From positions 1 through 55,985 of the forward strand of contig DGVV01000173.1 in assembly GCA_002395085.1 (NCBI GenBank): DNA of 55,985 nucleotides, given 5' to 3'. Each line of letters begins with the position of its first letter. Positions within the stretch are counted from its first letter, which is position 1. This document shows positions 8,786-17,511 of this stretch, one piece after another. Origin of the DNA: Ruminococcus sp. UBA4275. Lineage in GTDB: Bacteria; Bacillota; Clostridia; Oscillospirales; Ruminococcaceae. The position numbers and the translations under genes are program-made. The notes beneath the pieces were generated by a model. The model did no database searches. It was given only the letters and a program-made list of their open reading frames with translations, and was not told the DNA's origin.

Positions 8786-8817
8786 CCCTTGTTCGGGTGA
8801 AAAAAGGAGGAGTTATT

Positions 8818-10668
8818 ATGAAAAAAACAAAAACCAGACGTCTGCTCGCCGGCACGGTCGGCGCGGTGATGCTCGCAACCTGCGCCGCTTCATTCGGCGC
8901 TCTGCCTGCTGCCGCCGAAGACGCCAACTACGGCAAAGCCCTCGCACTTTCGCTGTATATGTTCGACAGCAATGCGTGCGGCAAAGGCATCAAGGACGGG
9001 CCGCTAACCTGGCGCGCTGACTGCCACACCTACGACGATTCCGCAGCGGTCGGCAGTCTCGACGGCGGACTGAAATCCATTGTCGATCCCGACGGCGACG
9101 GCAAGGTCGATGTCGAGGGCGGCTATCACGATGCAGGTGACCACATCAAGTTCAACCTCACCATCGGCTTCGGTATGAACAGCCTCGTCATGTCTGAGTA
9201 CCTTAACCCCGGCGTCTACAAAAAGGCTGGCTGCTACGATCACCTCGTCTACATCCTGCGCCGCGGCTGCGATTATCTCATGAAAACCACGTTCCTCAAC
9301 GATTCCGGTGAGGTCGCTGCGATCGCACACGTTGTTGCGGAAGGCGGCACGGACCACGCCTACTGGTCGGCACCGGAAGTTCAGACCTATGAACGCCCTA
9401 TCTTCTGGCTGACTGCTTCCAGCAATAATTCCGCTGTCTGCGGCGAAATGTCTGCGGCACTCGGCGGCATGGCATGGCTGATGAAGGATTCCGACCCCGC
9501 ATACAGCGCAAAATGCCTCAAATATGCGAAGGCGCTCGAAGCATTCGGCAAGAAAAATGTCGGCAATGAAACCGGCGGTCTCGGCGGATTCTACTCTACC
9601 AGCGCAATGTATCAGGATGAAATCGCTATGGCAGATGCGTGGCTGTTCATCAACGGCGAAGGCGAAAAGCCTTCCTATCAGCCCAATAACGGCGACTACG
9701 GCGGGATCGGTGACTGGGACAAGTATCAGTGGGACAAGGTCTGGCAGGGCTTCTCCGCGCTGATGTATAAGGCTACCGGCGATCAGGTCTACTTCAATGA
9801 GCTGAAGTATGAGCATGAGAAAAACGGTCTCAGCTCCTCCAGCTACAAAAAGGACGCCGGCTGGGGCAACTCCCGCTATAACTGCGCACTCCAGATGACT
9901 GCACTCTCCCTCGCGGGCGACGACAAGGATTCTGAATACGCCAAAGCCGCAAAATATCAGATGGACTATATCCTCGGCGGCAACGGTTCAAAGTATTGCT
10001 ACCTCATCGGCTATCAGGCTCCGTGGCCGACCAAGATCCACCACCGCGCCGCAAACCCCGGCGACGGTACGCAGACCGCTGACTCCAATATGGATGCAAA
10101 GTACACCAACTACGGTCTGCTTGTCGGCGGCGAAAACGGCAGCGGCTATGCAGATCAGACCAATAAGTATGAATACACCGAAGGCGCACTCGATTACAAC
10201 GGCTGCTTCGCGCTCGCCTGCGCCGGTCTCTACAGACTCTACGGCGGCGATGCCTCTGCGGTCAAGGAGATTGAATCTAGCGCCTCTGAAATCAACGATT
10301 CGTTTGTCTTTGGCAACAATGACGCTGTGACCACCACGACTACAACTGTCACTACGACAACGACAACCGTTACCACAACGACTACGACCGTCACCACGAC
10401 GACCTCTACCGTCTCCACCACGTCTACTACCCCGACCGATACCACCAAGCCAATCGGCAAATATCGCGCGGGCGACATCAATGAGGACGGCGTTGTCGAT
10501 GTCAAGGATGCTGTCATGATGGCGCGTGTCGTAGGCGGCGATACCTCCGCTGCAAATGAAGTGAGCGATCAGGGTATGCTGAACGCGAACATCGACGGCA
10601 ATGCCGGTTTGCAGCCCGGCGATCTCACCAAGCTGCTGCGTGTCCTCGCCAGACTCGAAAGTCTCTGA
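8818..10668 (+). CDS. GH9 cellulase with dockerin
   Basis: A 616-residue secreted enzyme. The start at 8818 is preceded by AAAAAGGAGG and gives a normal signal peptide (MKKTKTRRLLAG.. AAA-ED). The GH9 domain (about 35-480) carries GGYHDAGDH (Asp105 and Asp108), an IHHRAANPGDG motif and YTEGALDYNG with the proton donor Glu455. A linker of repeated V-T6 heptads leads to a dockerin starting GDINEDGVVDVKDA. It lacks the binding module of its upstream neighbour and its catalytic domain is clearly diverged from it, so the pair is not a recent duplication. Same strand as the first GH9 gene, 143 bp downstream, so co-transcription is possible. Confidence 0.95.
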   Translation: MKKTKTRRLLAGTVGAVMLATCAASFGALPAAAEDANYGKALALSLYMFDSNACGKGIKDGPLTWRADCHTYDDSAAVGSLDGGLKSIVDPDGDGKVDVEGGYHDAGDHIKFNLTIGFGMNSLVMSEYLNPGVYKKAGCYDHLVYILRRGCDYLMKTTFLNDSGEVAAIAHVVAEGGTDHAYWSAPEVQTYERPIFWLTASSNNSAVCGEMSAALGGMAWLMKDSDPAYSAKCLKYAKALEAFGKKNVGNETGGLGGFYSTSAMYQDEIAMADAWLFINGEGEKPSYQPNNGDYGGIGDWDKYQWDKVWQGFSALMYKATGDQVYFNELKYEHEKNGLSSSSYKKDAGWGNSRYNCALQMTALSLAGDDKDSEYAKAAKYQMDYILGGNGSKYCYLIGYQAPWPTKIHHRAANPGDGTQTADSNMDAKYTNYGLLVGGENGSGYADQTNKYEYTEGALDYNGCFALACAGLYRLYGGDASAVKEIESSASEINDSFVFGNNDAVTTTTTTVTTTTTTVTTTTTTVTTTTSTVSTTSTTPTDTTKPIGKYRAGDINEDGVVDVKDAVMMARVVGGDTSAANEVSDQGMLNANIDGNAGLQPGDLTKLLRVLARLESL

Positions 10669-10702
10669 TCCTCTGACACAACACTCTCGCGCAAATCACG
10701 CG

Positions 10703-10729
10703 ATCGCGCATGGCTTGTCCATGCGCGAT
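10703..10729 (+). terminator. GC-rich hairpin after the second GH9 gene
   Basis: Perfect 11-bp stem atcgcgcatgg / ccatgcgcgat with a 5-base loop but no T-tract. It could be a factor-assisted terminator or an mRNA-stabilising end. Confidence 0.45.
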
Positions 10730-10755
10730 TGCCTGTGTATGAAAGGAGCTAATGT

Positions 10756-11610
10756 ATGAAAAAATGCATCGCTTTCGCCGCAGCACTTATCCTGCTGACT
10801 GCTTCCGGCTGTGGCAGCAATCCCGCGGAATTCACACCTGCGGAAACTGCACAGGTTACTTCTGCTGCCGAAACAGAAACGACTGCTGCCGCCGAAACAA
10901 CCTTCCGGACAACCGAAACAACCACCGAATCCACCGCTGCCGAAACAACCGAAACAACATCCGCTGCGCCGGATACCAGTGCCGAAGATACCCTGACCTT
11001 CCAGCTTCTCCAAAAAATCGAAACCTGGGATAAGGGTCATGTTCTCGTCAATTTCGGTGTCGAACAGGACGGGATCAGCACAACCGTCAGCCTGACGCAG
11101 ATGGGCAAGAAAAACCATTTCAAAATGAAACTCGTTTCCTTTGAAATGGAAATGTGCAGCGACGGTGAAAAGGTCTGGATGCTTGACAACCGCCGCAAAA
11201 CGTACAGCGAAGAAAAGGTCGGTGCGGAAGTCGGTGCGGATGAAATGGCTCCCGAAAATGCGCTCGAAGAAGCTTCTATGGGCAGATTCCTCGGCTCAGG
11301 TAAAGATACCTATAACGGAAAAGAATGTACCTATGAGGATTTTAAGCTCAAAGACGAAACAAAGGATCAGACCATGCGCTTCTTCTACGATGCTGACGGC
11401 AATGTTCTCGGCGCAAAAATTACTGATGCCGATACGGGCGAATACTTCATGAACTACAGTGTCGAATTCACCGAAAATACAGATGAATCGCCGTTCCGTC
11501 TGCCGGAAGGCTATACCGAAATCACAACCGACGAAATGAGTCAGCAGATCATGAACGATATGTTTGAAATGCTGGCGGAGCTGATGGGGGCTGCGGAAGC
11601 AAATGAGTAA
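10756..11610 (+). CDS. Lipoprotein with Thr/Glu-rich linker, function unknown
   Basis: A 284-residue lipoprotein (signal MKKCIAFAAALILLTASGC). A Thr/Glu/Ala-rich linker (about 25-80) is followed by a domain of about 200 residues with alternating beta strands (VSLTQMGKKNHFKMKLVSF, then EKVWMLDNRRKTYSEEK, then MRFFYDADGNVLGAKI). The shape recalls LolA/LppX-like lipid-binding folds, where an outer-leaflet protein checks or carries a lipophilic ligand, but I see no diagnostic motif. A GAAAGGAG site precedes the ATG. It overlaps the next gene by eight bases, so it is probably co-translated with it. Confidence 0.85.
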   Translation: MKKCIAFAAALILLTASGCGSNPAEFTPAETAQVTSAAETETTAAAETTFRTTETTTESTAAETTETTSAAPDTSAEDTLTFQLLQKIETWDKGHVLVNFGVEQDGISTTVSLTQMGKKNHFKMKLVSFEMEMCSDGEKVWMLDNRRKTYSEEKVGAEVGADEMAPENALEEASMGRFLGSGKDTYNGKECTYEDFKLKDETKDQTMRFFYDADGNVLGAKITDADTGEYFMNYSVEFTENTDESPFRLPEGYTEITTDEMSQQIMNDMFEMLAELMGAAEANE

Positions 11611-12481
11611 ATCAGATCAGCCGAAGAATCAGAAAGCAGCGGCTGCATGGCGGCGCGCCGGCGTTTGGATGACCGCCCTGCTCCTGCTCGCCGGTCTCAG
11701 CTACGGCGCGAATAACCGGCTCACTGTCACGGAATATACCATTGAGTCGGCGGAACTGCCCCTCGGTCTCGACGGATACCGCATCGTGCAGCTCTCTGAT
11801 CTCCACAACAAGGTTTTCGGAAATGAGAACGCGCCCCTCCTCGAACGGGTGCGCGCCCTGCATCCCGATATGATTGTGGTCACGGGCGATGTCATTGACT
11901 CGACAACCCATACCAATTATGATCAGGCGCTGCTCTTTATGAAGCAGATGCCCGAAATTGCCCCGACCTACTACGTCACGGGCAACCATGAACACCGGCT
12001 CGATAAGGACGAATTTCAGGCGTTCTGGGATCAGTCCCTCGAACTCGGCGTTCACTGTCTCAACAACGAAACTGTGCAGGAAGGCAAGCCTGAACGCGGT
12101 CAGACTTTTACACTCATCGGCATGGATGACTATTCCCTGCAGGCAAATGTTCTCGGCACACTCGTCTCTGAGGCACAGGACGATTTTACGATCCTGCTTG
12201 CCCATGAACCCCAGTTTTTCCACGATTATTACGCGGAGACAGGCGTGGATCTCGTTCTCAGCGGACACGCACACGGCGGTCAGTGGCGCATTCCGTTCAT
12301 CGGACAGGGAATCTATGCGCCTGATCAGGGCCTGATGCCCAAACTGACAGCAGGCATCGTGCAGGAACAGGATTCCACTATGATTATCAGCCGCGGGCTT
12401 GGCAACAGCGCCTTTCCGCTGCGGGTATTCAATCATCCGGAGATTGTCAGCGTGACGCTTCGGGCTGCAAACGGGAGCTGA
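11603..12481 (+). CDS. Membrane-anchored calcineurin-like metallophosphoesterase
   Basis: A 292-residue protein with one N-terminal membrane helix (about 20-37) and an extracytoplasmic metallophosphatase domain of the YkuE/YaeI type. Metal-binding motifs are present in order: LSDLHN, VTGDVIDS, GNHEHR, LLAHEP and SGHAHGGQWRIP. Some relatives act on lipid pyrophosphates such as UDP-2,3-diacylglucosamine, but the substrate is unknown in Gram-positives. Second gene of the unit with the lipoprotein and the asparaginase; only three bases separate it from the latter. Confidence 0.92.
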   Translation: MSKSDQPKNQKAAAAWRRAGVWMTALLLLAGLSYGANNRLTVTEYTIESAELPLGLDGYRIVQLSDLHNKVFGNENAPLLERVRALHPDMIVVTGDVIDSTTHTNYDQALLFMKQMPEIAPTYYVTGNHEHRLDKDEFQAFWDQSLELGVHCLNNETVQEGKPERGQTFTLIGMDDYSLQANVLGTLVSEAQDDFTILLAHEPQFFHDYYAETGVDLVLSGHAHGGQWRIPFIGQGIYAPDQGLMPKLTAGIVQEQDSTMIISRGLGNSAFPLRVFNHPEIVSVTLRAANGS

Positions 12482-12484
12482 CCT

Positions 12485-13513
12485 ATGCGCATCGCTCTGA
12501 TTCTGACCGGCGGCACGATCTGCTGCCGGACCGCCTCCGACGGCGCAAGACGCAGCGACGTCGGGACGGCACAGACCGTTTTAGAACAACATTACCGCAG
12601 CGCAAATCCATTTAGCAGCGTCGTTTTTGAGGTTCATGCCCCGCTGAACCGCCTGAGCGAGGACCTCACGCCCGATGATTGGTGCGCCCTCCTGCGTACC
12701 ATCGCATCGCTCGATTTTTCTCAGCTCGACGGCATCATCATCGCGCACGGTACAGATACCCTCGAACAAACTGCCGGAATGCTCACCGCTGCACTCAGCG
12801 GACTCACGCTGCCGGTCATTCTCGTTTCTGCCATTGCGCCGCTGGATGATCCCATGACAAACGGGCATATCAACTTTGAAGCTGCTGTCCGGCTGATTTG
12901 CCGCAGACTGAATTCCGGTGTCTGGGCGGTCTATGCCAACAGCGACGGCGAGGTCTATCTTCACCGCGGATTTGAACTGCTCACCTGCCAGTGGGGTTCG
13001 CCCGATTTCTTCAGCGCATCTATGCGGACAGTCGATGCCGTTCTGGACAGTGAACCGCTTACATTCCAGAAAAAAACAGCCCTCGATGCACAGGCGCTGC
13101 GCGAGGCAGCTTCCCATGCTCCGGAGCTGTGTCTGCTGCATCCCTATAACGGGCTGCGTTATGATAAAATTGCGCTGGACGGCGTACAGGCAATTGTTCA
13201 CGGAACATACCATTCCGAGACAGCAAATGCCTCACGCTATTCGCCCTACGGTGTACAGTCGCTGCTGCTGCGCTGTCAGCAGGCTGGCATCCCGATGTTT
13301 CTCGCGCCCTGCCGTGTGCAGCATCAGGATTACGGCTCAAGCTTCGATCTCGTTCAGGCGGGCGCAATTCCGCTGGAAAATATGCTGCTCCCCTTTGCCT
13401 ACGGCGCAGTCTGGACCGGATGCCTGTTCGGGCTGCACGGCGAGATACTCGTCAGCCGCGTGCGACAGCTTCGTCAGTCGCTGGAAAGCCAGCTCTTTCG
13501 CTGTTTCATGTAA
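12485..13513 (+). CDS. L-asparaginase
   Basis: A 342-residue cytoplasmic enzyme, the usual length, converting asparagine to aspartate and ammonia. The N-terminal catalytic motif TGGTI carries Thr11, and the second motif AHGTDTLEQTA carries Thr90 and Asp91. Other family features include SAIAPLDDPMTNGHINF. No signal peptide, so type I-like and cytoplasmic. The C-terminal coding end overlaps the convergent DUF4416 gene by 40 bp, which is unusual but both frames look intact. Confidence 0.92.
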   Translation: MRIALILTGGTICCRTASDGARRSDVGTAQTVLEQHYRSANPFSSVVFEVHAPLNRLSEDLTPDDWCALLRTIASLDFSQLDGIIIAHGTDTLEQTAGMLTAALSGLTLPVILVSAIAPLDDPMTNGHINFEAAVRLICRRLNSGVWAVYANSDGEVYLHRGFELLTCQWGSPDFFSASMRTVDAVLDSEPLTFQKKTALDAQALREAASHAPELCLLHPYNGLRYDKIALDGVQAIVHGTYHSETANASRYSPYGVQSLLLRCQQAGIPMFLAPCRVQHQDYGSSFDLVQAGAIPLENMLLPFAYGAVWTGCLFGLHGEILVSRVRQLRQSLESQLFRCFM

Positions 13514-14016
13514 ATTGACCGCACCTGCGACAGAAAGAGATGCACCGCCGGCATTTTGAAATCCATGTATGTCCACGGAAACGGATTCCAGCCGCCGCGT
13601 GCGTAAAACAGGGTCAGTTCGGCGTAAATGCCGTCGTGCAGCGGGATGCGGTGTCCGGCATTTTTCGTTGTCGCAAGGGACAATCTGCCTGCGCTCACAA
13701 AGCCCGGATCCAGATTGATCTGCCTGCCGCCGCTGACCGCAGTCTCCTGCTCTGTGGCATTCGTGAAGATCTTGATTGCAGCAAGTTCCGCAGGATCACG
13801 GCATTCTGAAAATGAAACAATCTTGCGATAAACCCTGCCACCCATTTCCCCGTCGTAATACGGAGAAATGTCTGAAAAACAATACGGCAGGGATGTCAGA
13901 TCCGTTTCGCCGTATGCCGCCCGCAGCTTCGCAAGCGCCGCCTCCGCGTCCGCTTCATCCGTGTATAAAATCGCGCAAATAAGCTTCTCAGGCTCAAAAT
14001 TCTTCGCTTTTCCCAT
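13474..14016 (-). CDS. DUF4416 family protein
   Basis: A 180-residue cytoplasmic protein. The start at 14016 is preceded by AAGGGAGA, and an apparent N-terminal extension beyond it would run into endonuclease III on the other strand, so it is rejected. Recognisable DUF4416 features: LICAILYTD near the N-terminus, FSDISPYYDGEMGG, INLDPGFVSAGRLSLATTKN and GIYAELTLFYARGGWNPFPWTYMDF. The function of the family is unknown. It is transcribed divergently from nth, and its 3' end overlaps the asparaginase gene by 40 bp. Confidence 0.9.
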   Translation of the reverse strand: MGKAKNFEPEKLICAILYTDEADAEAALAKLRAAYGETDLTSLPYCFSDISPYYDGEMGGRVYRKIVSFSECRDPAELAAIKIFTNATEQETAVSGGRQINLDPGFVSAGRLSLATTKNAGHRIPLHDGIYAELTLFYARGGWNPFPWTYMDFKMPAVHLFLSQVRSIYMKQRKSWLSSD

Positions 14017-14044
14017 GTAAATCTCCCTTCCGGTTGCTTCCATT

Positions 14045-14073
14045 ATGATAGCACAAGCGGCGGGGAAAGTCAA
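14045..14073 (-). promoter_or_regulatory. Promoter of the DUF4416 gene
   Basis: On the minus strand TTGACT and TATCAT are spaced by 17 bp, about 30 bp before the start codon. It overlaps the ribosome-binding region of the divergent nth gene. Confidence 0.7.
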
Positions 14074-14085
14074 GAGGTGCTGACC

Positions 14086-14733
14086 ATGAAACTCTACGAA
14101 AAAGCTGTGCTGATCTGCGACGCACTGGATGCGCTCTATCCCGATGCTGTCTGCTCGCTGCAATACGAAAAGCCCTATGAGCTGATGATCGCGACGCGGC
14201 TCTCTGCGCAGTGTACCGATGCGCGCGTCAATCAGGTCACACCGGCGCTTTTTGCGCAGTTTCCGACGCTCGAATCTTTCGCAGATGCGGATATTTCCGC
14301 GCTCGAAGAAGCCGTGAAACCCTGCGGATTCTACCGCGCAAAAGCAAAGAGCATCAAGGAAATGTGTATGCGTGTGCGCGATGTCTACGGCGGCGTCGTG
14401 CCGGATAATATGGACGATCTCCTCACGCTCTCCGGCATCGGGCGCAAAACCGCCAATCTCCTGCTCGGAGATGTCTACGGCAAGCCCGCCGTTGTCACCG
14501 ATACCCACTGCATCCGCATCTGCGGCAGACTCGGCCTCACGAAACGTCATGCGCCGGAACAGGTTGAGGAGGATCTGCGCAAAGTCCTCCCGCCCGACCG
14601 TTCCAACCGCTTCTGCCATCAGATGGTGCTGTTCGGCCGCGATACCTGCCGCGCCCGTAATCCCCTGTGCAGCGGCTGTCCGCTGGCGCAATGGTGTGTC
14701 GATCCCGCTTTTACCAAAATCCCCAAAAAGTAA
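14086..14733 (+). CDS. nth: Endonuclease III (DNA glycosylase / AP lyase)
   Basis: A 215-residue base-excision-repair enzyme removing oxidised pyrimidines. The helix-hairpin-helix LSGIGRKTANLLL contains the catalytic Lys121, and VVTDTHCIRIC carries the catalytic Asp139. A C-terminal [4Fe-4S] cluster motif C-x6-C-x2-C-x5-C is complete (CRARNPLCSGCPLAQWC). ATG at 14086, with AGAGGTG six bases upstream, is preferred over the GTG at 14077. Standing alone, divergent from the DUF4416 gene. Confidence 0.96.
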   Translation: MKLYEKAVLICDALDALYPDAVCSLQYEKPYELMIATRLSAQCTDARVNQVTPALFAQFPTLESFADADISALEEAVKPCGFYRAKAKSIKEMCMRVRDVYGGVVPDNMDDLLTLSGIGRKTANLLLGDVYGKPAVVTDTHCIRICGRLGLTKRHAPEQVEEDLRKVLPPDRSNRFCHQMVLFGRDTCRARNPLCSGCPLAQWCVDPAFTKIPKK

Positions 14734-14773
14734 AAAACACCGCTGCAAACCTGCAAAAAATTTCAAAAAGGTC

Positions 14774-14802
14774 TTGACAAACCAATTTTTTTGTGATATA
14801 AT
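14774..14802 (+). promoter_or_regulatory. Strong sigma-A promoter of the T-box transcript
   Basis: Perfect consensus TTGACA and TATAAT separated by exactly 17 bp, just upstream of the T-box leader. Confidence 0.95.
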
Positions 14803-14808
14803 CCGAAA

Positions 14809-15082
14809 TATAGGCAATGAGGAAGACACGCATAAATTTGCCAATGCGTTCAGAGAGCCGGCGGTTGGTGTGAGCCGGTCGTATGCAAATCCATGTATCC
14901 CTTCTGAGCCGGAACGCTGAAACAGCAGATCCAGTAAGCGTTCCCGTGAGTCTGCGTGAAAGAATAGGGCTTGTCAGAGCCTGAAAGCGGCGATGTGCAA
15001 TAGCACGCGCAATTTGAGTGGTACCGCGGGTACATCGGAACGATGACTCGTCTCAAAGTCTTTTGCTTTGGGACGGGTTTTT
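14809..15082 (+). ncRNA. T-box riboswitch leader
   Basis: The leader carries the conserved T-box GAGTGGTACCGCGGG (15016-15030), followed by a 13-bp terminator hairpin (15046-15078, actcgtctcaaag / ctttgggacgggt) with a run of T. A Stem I is visible: AGAGAG bulge at 14852, GCCGGC / GCCGG apical helix, and ATTTGC (14836) pairing with GCAAAT (14885). The specifier loop should lie at about 14891-14900 (ccatgtatcc). I cannot fix the codon: CAU (His) and UGU (Cys) both satisfy the rule of a following purine. A second stem ggaacgct / agcgttcc (14911-14944) follows. T-boxes sense uncharged tRNA and permit read-through when the matching amino acid is scarce. Confidence 0.92.
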
Positions 15083-15105
15083 ATTATTTTATAAGGAGAA
15101 TTGCT

Positions 15106-17442
15106 ATGGCAGATCAAATGCAGATGAAGAATGCTGAAAGCCGCATCCATGAGGTCGCTGAACGTATCAGCAGACTGCGTGAGGATTTCGGTCTCAGCAC
15201 TGATGAAATGGCAGCGCAGACGGGCTTCAGTGTGGAGGAGTACCGCGCGTTTGAATCCGGAGAAATTGATTTCACCTTCAATTTCCTCTATAAGTGCGCA
15301 AATGTCCTACACGTTGACATCAATGAACTGCTGGAAGGCAGCTCCCCTGAACTCAGCGGCTATACCGTCACGCGCAGAGGCGAGGGTGTCAAGATCGTCC
15401 GCAGAGAAGGTTTCCAGTATAATCAGCTCGCTTCCAAATTCAAGAATAAAACAATGGAGCCTTTCCATGTCGTCATCCCCTACTCCGAGGAGGCGCTCTC
15501 CAAGCCGCTTCACCTCGGCAGCCATGCCGGTCAGGAGATGGATATTGTCATCAAGGGTACGCTGCGCATGATCGTCGGTTCGCATACCGAGATTCTCCAT
15601 GAGGGCGACTGCATTTACTATGACAGCTCCATGCCCCACGATGAGATCGCACTCGGCGGCGAGGACTGTGAAATCTATGCGTTTGTTATGGCGCCCCACG
15701 GCAACGGCGTCTCTGAATACAAGGAACACGTTGTGGAGTACCACACCACTAATGTCGATAAGGCGGGTCTTTCCCGTCCGGTCGCTGAGAAATTCGTTAC
15801 CTGCGAAACCGACAGCGAAGGAATCCTCTCCGGTGTTCATTTCCAGCATCAGGACGAATTCAACTTCGCTTACGATATTGTCGATGCGATGGCAGAGAAA
15901 TGTCCCGATAAAACGGCAATGATCTATGTCGATGTCAACCACAAGGAGCGCAGATTCACCTTCAAGGACATCAAGAAGTATTCCTGCCAGACCGCAAACT
16001 ATTTTAAGTCGCTCGGCATTAAGAAGGGTGACCGCGTGATGCTCGTGCTGAAGCGCCACTATCAGTTCTGGTTCTCCATCATTGCCCTGCACCGCATCGG
16101 CGCACTCGTGATCCCCGCTTCCAATATGCTCAAGAAGCACGATTTTGAGTACCGCTTCAATTCCGCACAAGTCTCTGCAATCGTCGCAACCGCAGACGGC
16201 GATGTCGCAAATGAGGTCGATCTCGCCTGTGCTGTCTCCCCGTCGCTCAAAACAAAGGTTCTGGTCAACGGACAGCGCGAGGGCTGGCATGACTTCAATG
16301 CCGAACTGCCTGCCTACAGCACCCACTTCCCGCGCACCGAGGAGACTCCCTGCGGCAAAGAGCCGATGCTCATTTTCTTCAGCTCCGGTACTTCCGGCAA
16401 CCCCAAGCTCGTTCTGCACAGCTATCAGTATCCGCTCGGTCACTATGTCACCGCACGCTACTGGCAGAACGCTGACCCGAACGGTCTGCACTTCACCATC
16501 TCCGATACCGGCTGGGGCAAGGCGCTCTGGGGCAAGCTGTACGGTCAGTGGATGTGCGAATCGGCAGTCTTCGTTTATGACTTTGACCGCTTCCATGCAG
16601 ATGACATCCTCCCGATGTTCAAGAAGTATCATGTCACTTCCTTCTGCGCACCTCCGACCATGTACCGCTTCTTCATCAAGGAGGATCTCGGCAGATATGA
16701 TCTCTCCTCGCTGAAATATGCCTGCATCGCCGGTGAAGCTCTGAATCCGGAAGTGTTCTACCAGTTCCAGCGTGCAACCGGTCTCAAGCTGATGGAAGGT
16801 TTCGGTCAGACGGAAACCACCCTCTCCATCGCGAATGTGGTCGGTATGGAGCCGAAGCCCGGCAGCATGGGCAGACCGAATCCGCAGTATGATGTGCAGG
16901 TGCTGCTGCCTGACGGCACACCCGCTGCTGTCGGTGAAACCGGCGAAATCTGCATCAAGCTCAAGCCCGAAGGCGTCCCCGGCCTCGCACTCTGTTACTA
17001 CGGCGATGAGGAAACCACTGCCGAAACATGGCGCGACGGCTACTATCATACCGGCGATACTGCATGGGTCGATGAGGACGGCTATTTCTGGTACGTCGGC
17101 AGAGTCGATGACGTCATCAAGTCCTCCGGCTACCGCATCGGACCGTTCGAGATTGAGAGTGTTCTCATGGAACTCCCCTATGTCCTGGAATGCGCTGTCA
17201 CCGGCGTCCCCGATGAGATCCGCGGTCAGGTCGTCAAGGCAACCATCGTGCTGACCAAGGGCACTGTCCCCTCCGATCAGCTCGTCAAGGATATTCAGGA
17301 GTATGTCAAGAAGGGTACTGCGCCGTATAAGTATCCGCGTGTCGTCGAGTTCGTCGAGGAACTGCCCAAGACCGTCGGCAGCGGCAAGATCCGCCGTGCT
17401 GCGATCCGCGAAATGGACAAGGCGAAGTACGCACAGAAGTAA
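15106..17442 (+). CDS. XRE-cupin-acyl-adenylate synthetase fusion
   Basis: A 778-residue protein starting at the ATG behind ATAAGGAG. N-terminal XRE-type helix-turn-helix (about 17-75: LREDFGLSTDEMAAQTGFSV..), then a small cupin barrel (about 120-205: HAGQEMDIVIKGTLRM, EGDCIYYDSSMPH), then a complete AMP-binding enzyme (about 245-775) with the P-loop-like FFSSGTSGNPK, GFGQTE, YHTGDTAWVDEDGY and the catalytic C-terminal Lys region KTVGSGKIRR. The last part resembles medium-chain acyl-CoA / acetyl-CoA synthetases. The first two domains equal a SutR/PuuR-like XRE-cupin regulator. It could be a ligase with a fused effector sensor, or an autoregulator. It stands alone behind a T-box. Confidence 0.93.
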   Translation: MADQMQMKNAESRIHEVAERISRLREDFGLSTDEMAAQTGFSVEEYRAFESGEIDFTFNFLYKCANVLHVDINELLEGSSPELSGYTVTRRGEGVKIVRREGFQYNQLASKFKNKTMEPFHVVIPYSEEALSKPLHLGSHAGQEMDIVIKGTLRMIVGSHTEILHEGDCIYYDSSMPHDEIALGGEDCEIYAFVMAPHGNGVSEYKEHVVEYHTTNVDKAGLSRPVAEKFVTCETDSEGILSGVHFQHQDEFNFAYDIVDAMAEKCPDKTAMIYVDVNHKERRFTFKDIKKYSCQTANYFKSLGIKKGDRVMLVLKRHYQFWFSIIALHRIGALVIPASNMLKKHDFEYRFNSAQVSAIVATADGDVANEVDLACAVSPSLKTKVLVNGQREGWHDFNAELPAYSTHFPRTEETPCGKEPMLIFFSSGTSGNPKLVLHSYQYPLGHYVTARYWQNADPNGLHFTISDTGWGKALWGKLYGQWMCESAVFVYDFDRFHADDILPMFKKYHVTSFCAPPTMYRFFIKEDLGRYDLSSLKYACIAGEALNPEVFYQFQRATGLKLMEGFGQTETTLSIANVVGMEPKPGSMGRPNPQYDVQVLLPDGTPAAVGETGEICIKLKPEGVPGLALCYYGDEETTAETWRDGYYHTGDTAWVDEDGYFWYVGRVDDVIKSSGYRIGPFEIESVLMELPYVLECAVTGVPDEIRGQVVKATIVLTKGTVPSDQLVKDIQEYVKKGTAPYKYPRVVEFVEELPKTVGSGKIRRAAIREMDKAKYAQK

Positions 17443-17472
17443 TCGCTGCACGATCATTCCACAGCTTACAGA

Positions 17473-17503
17473 AATGCCCCGAAGCACTGCGCTTCGGGGC
17501 ATT
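17473..17503. terminator. Bidirectional intrinsic terminator
   Basis: Perfect 13-bp stem aatgccccgaagc / gcttcggggcatt between the convergent synthetase gene and the ABC permease gene. T-rich on both exits but without a long tract. Confidence 0.75.
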
Positions 17504-17511
17504 CAGTTTCA

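Noticed and set aside
14017..14844. N-terminal extension of the DUF4416 frame
   Set aside because: The added part is the antisense of nth. A good ribosome site and the family start both lie at 14016.
15307..17502. 731-codon minus-strand frame opposite the synthetase
   Set aside because: No motif and fully antisense to a well-supported enzyme gene.
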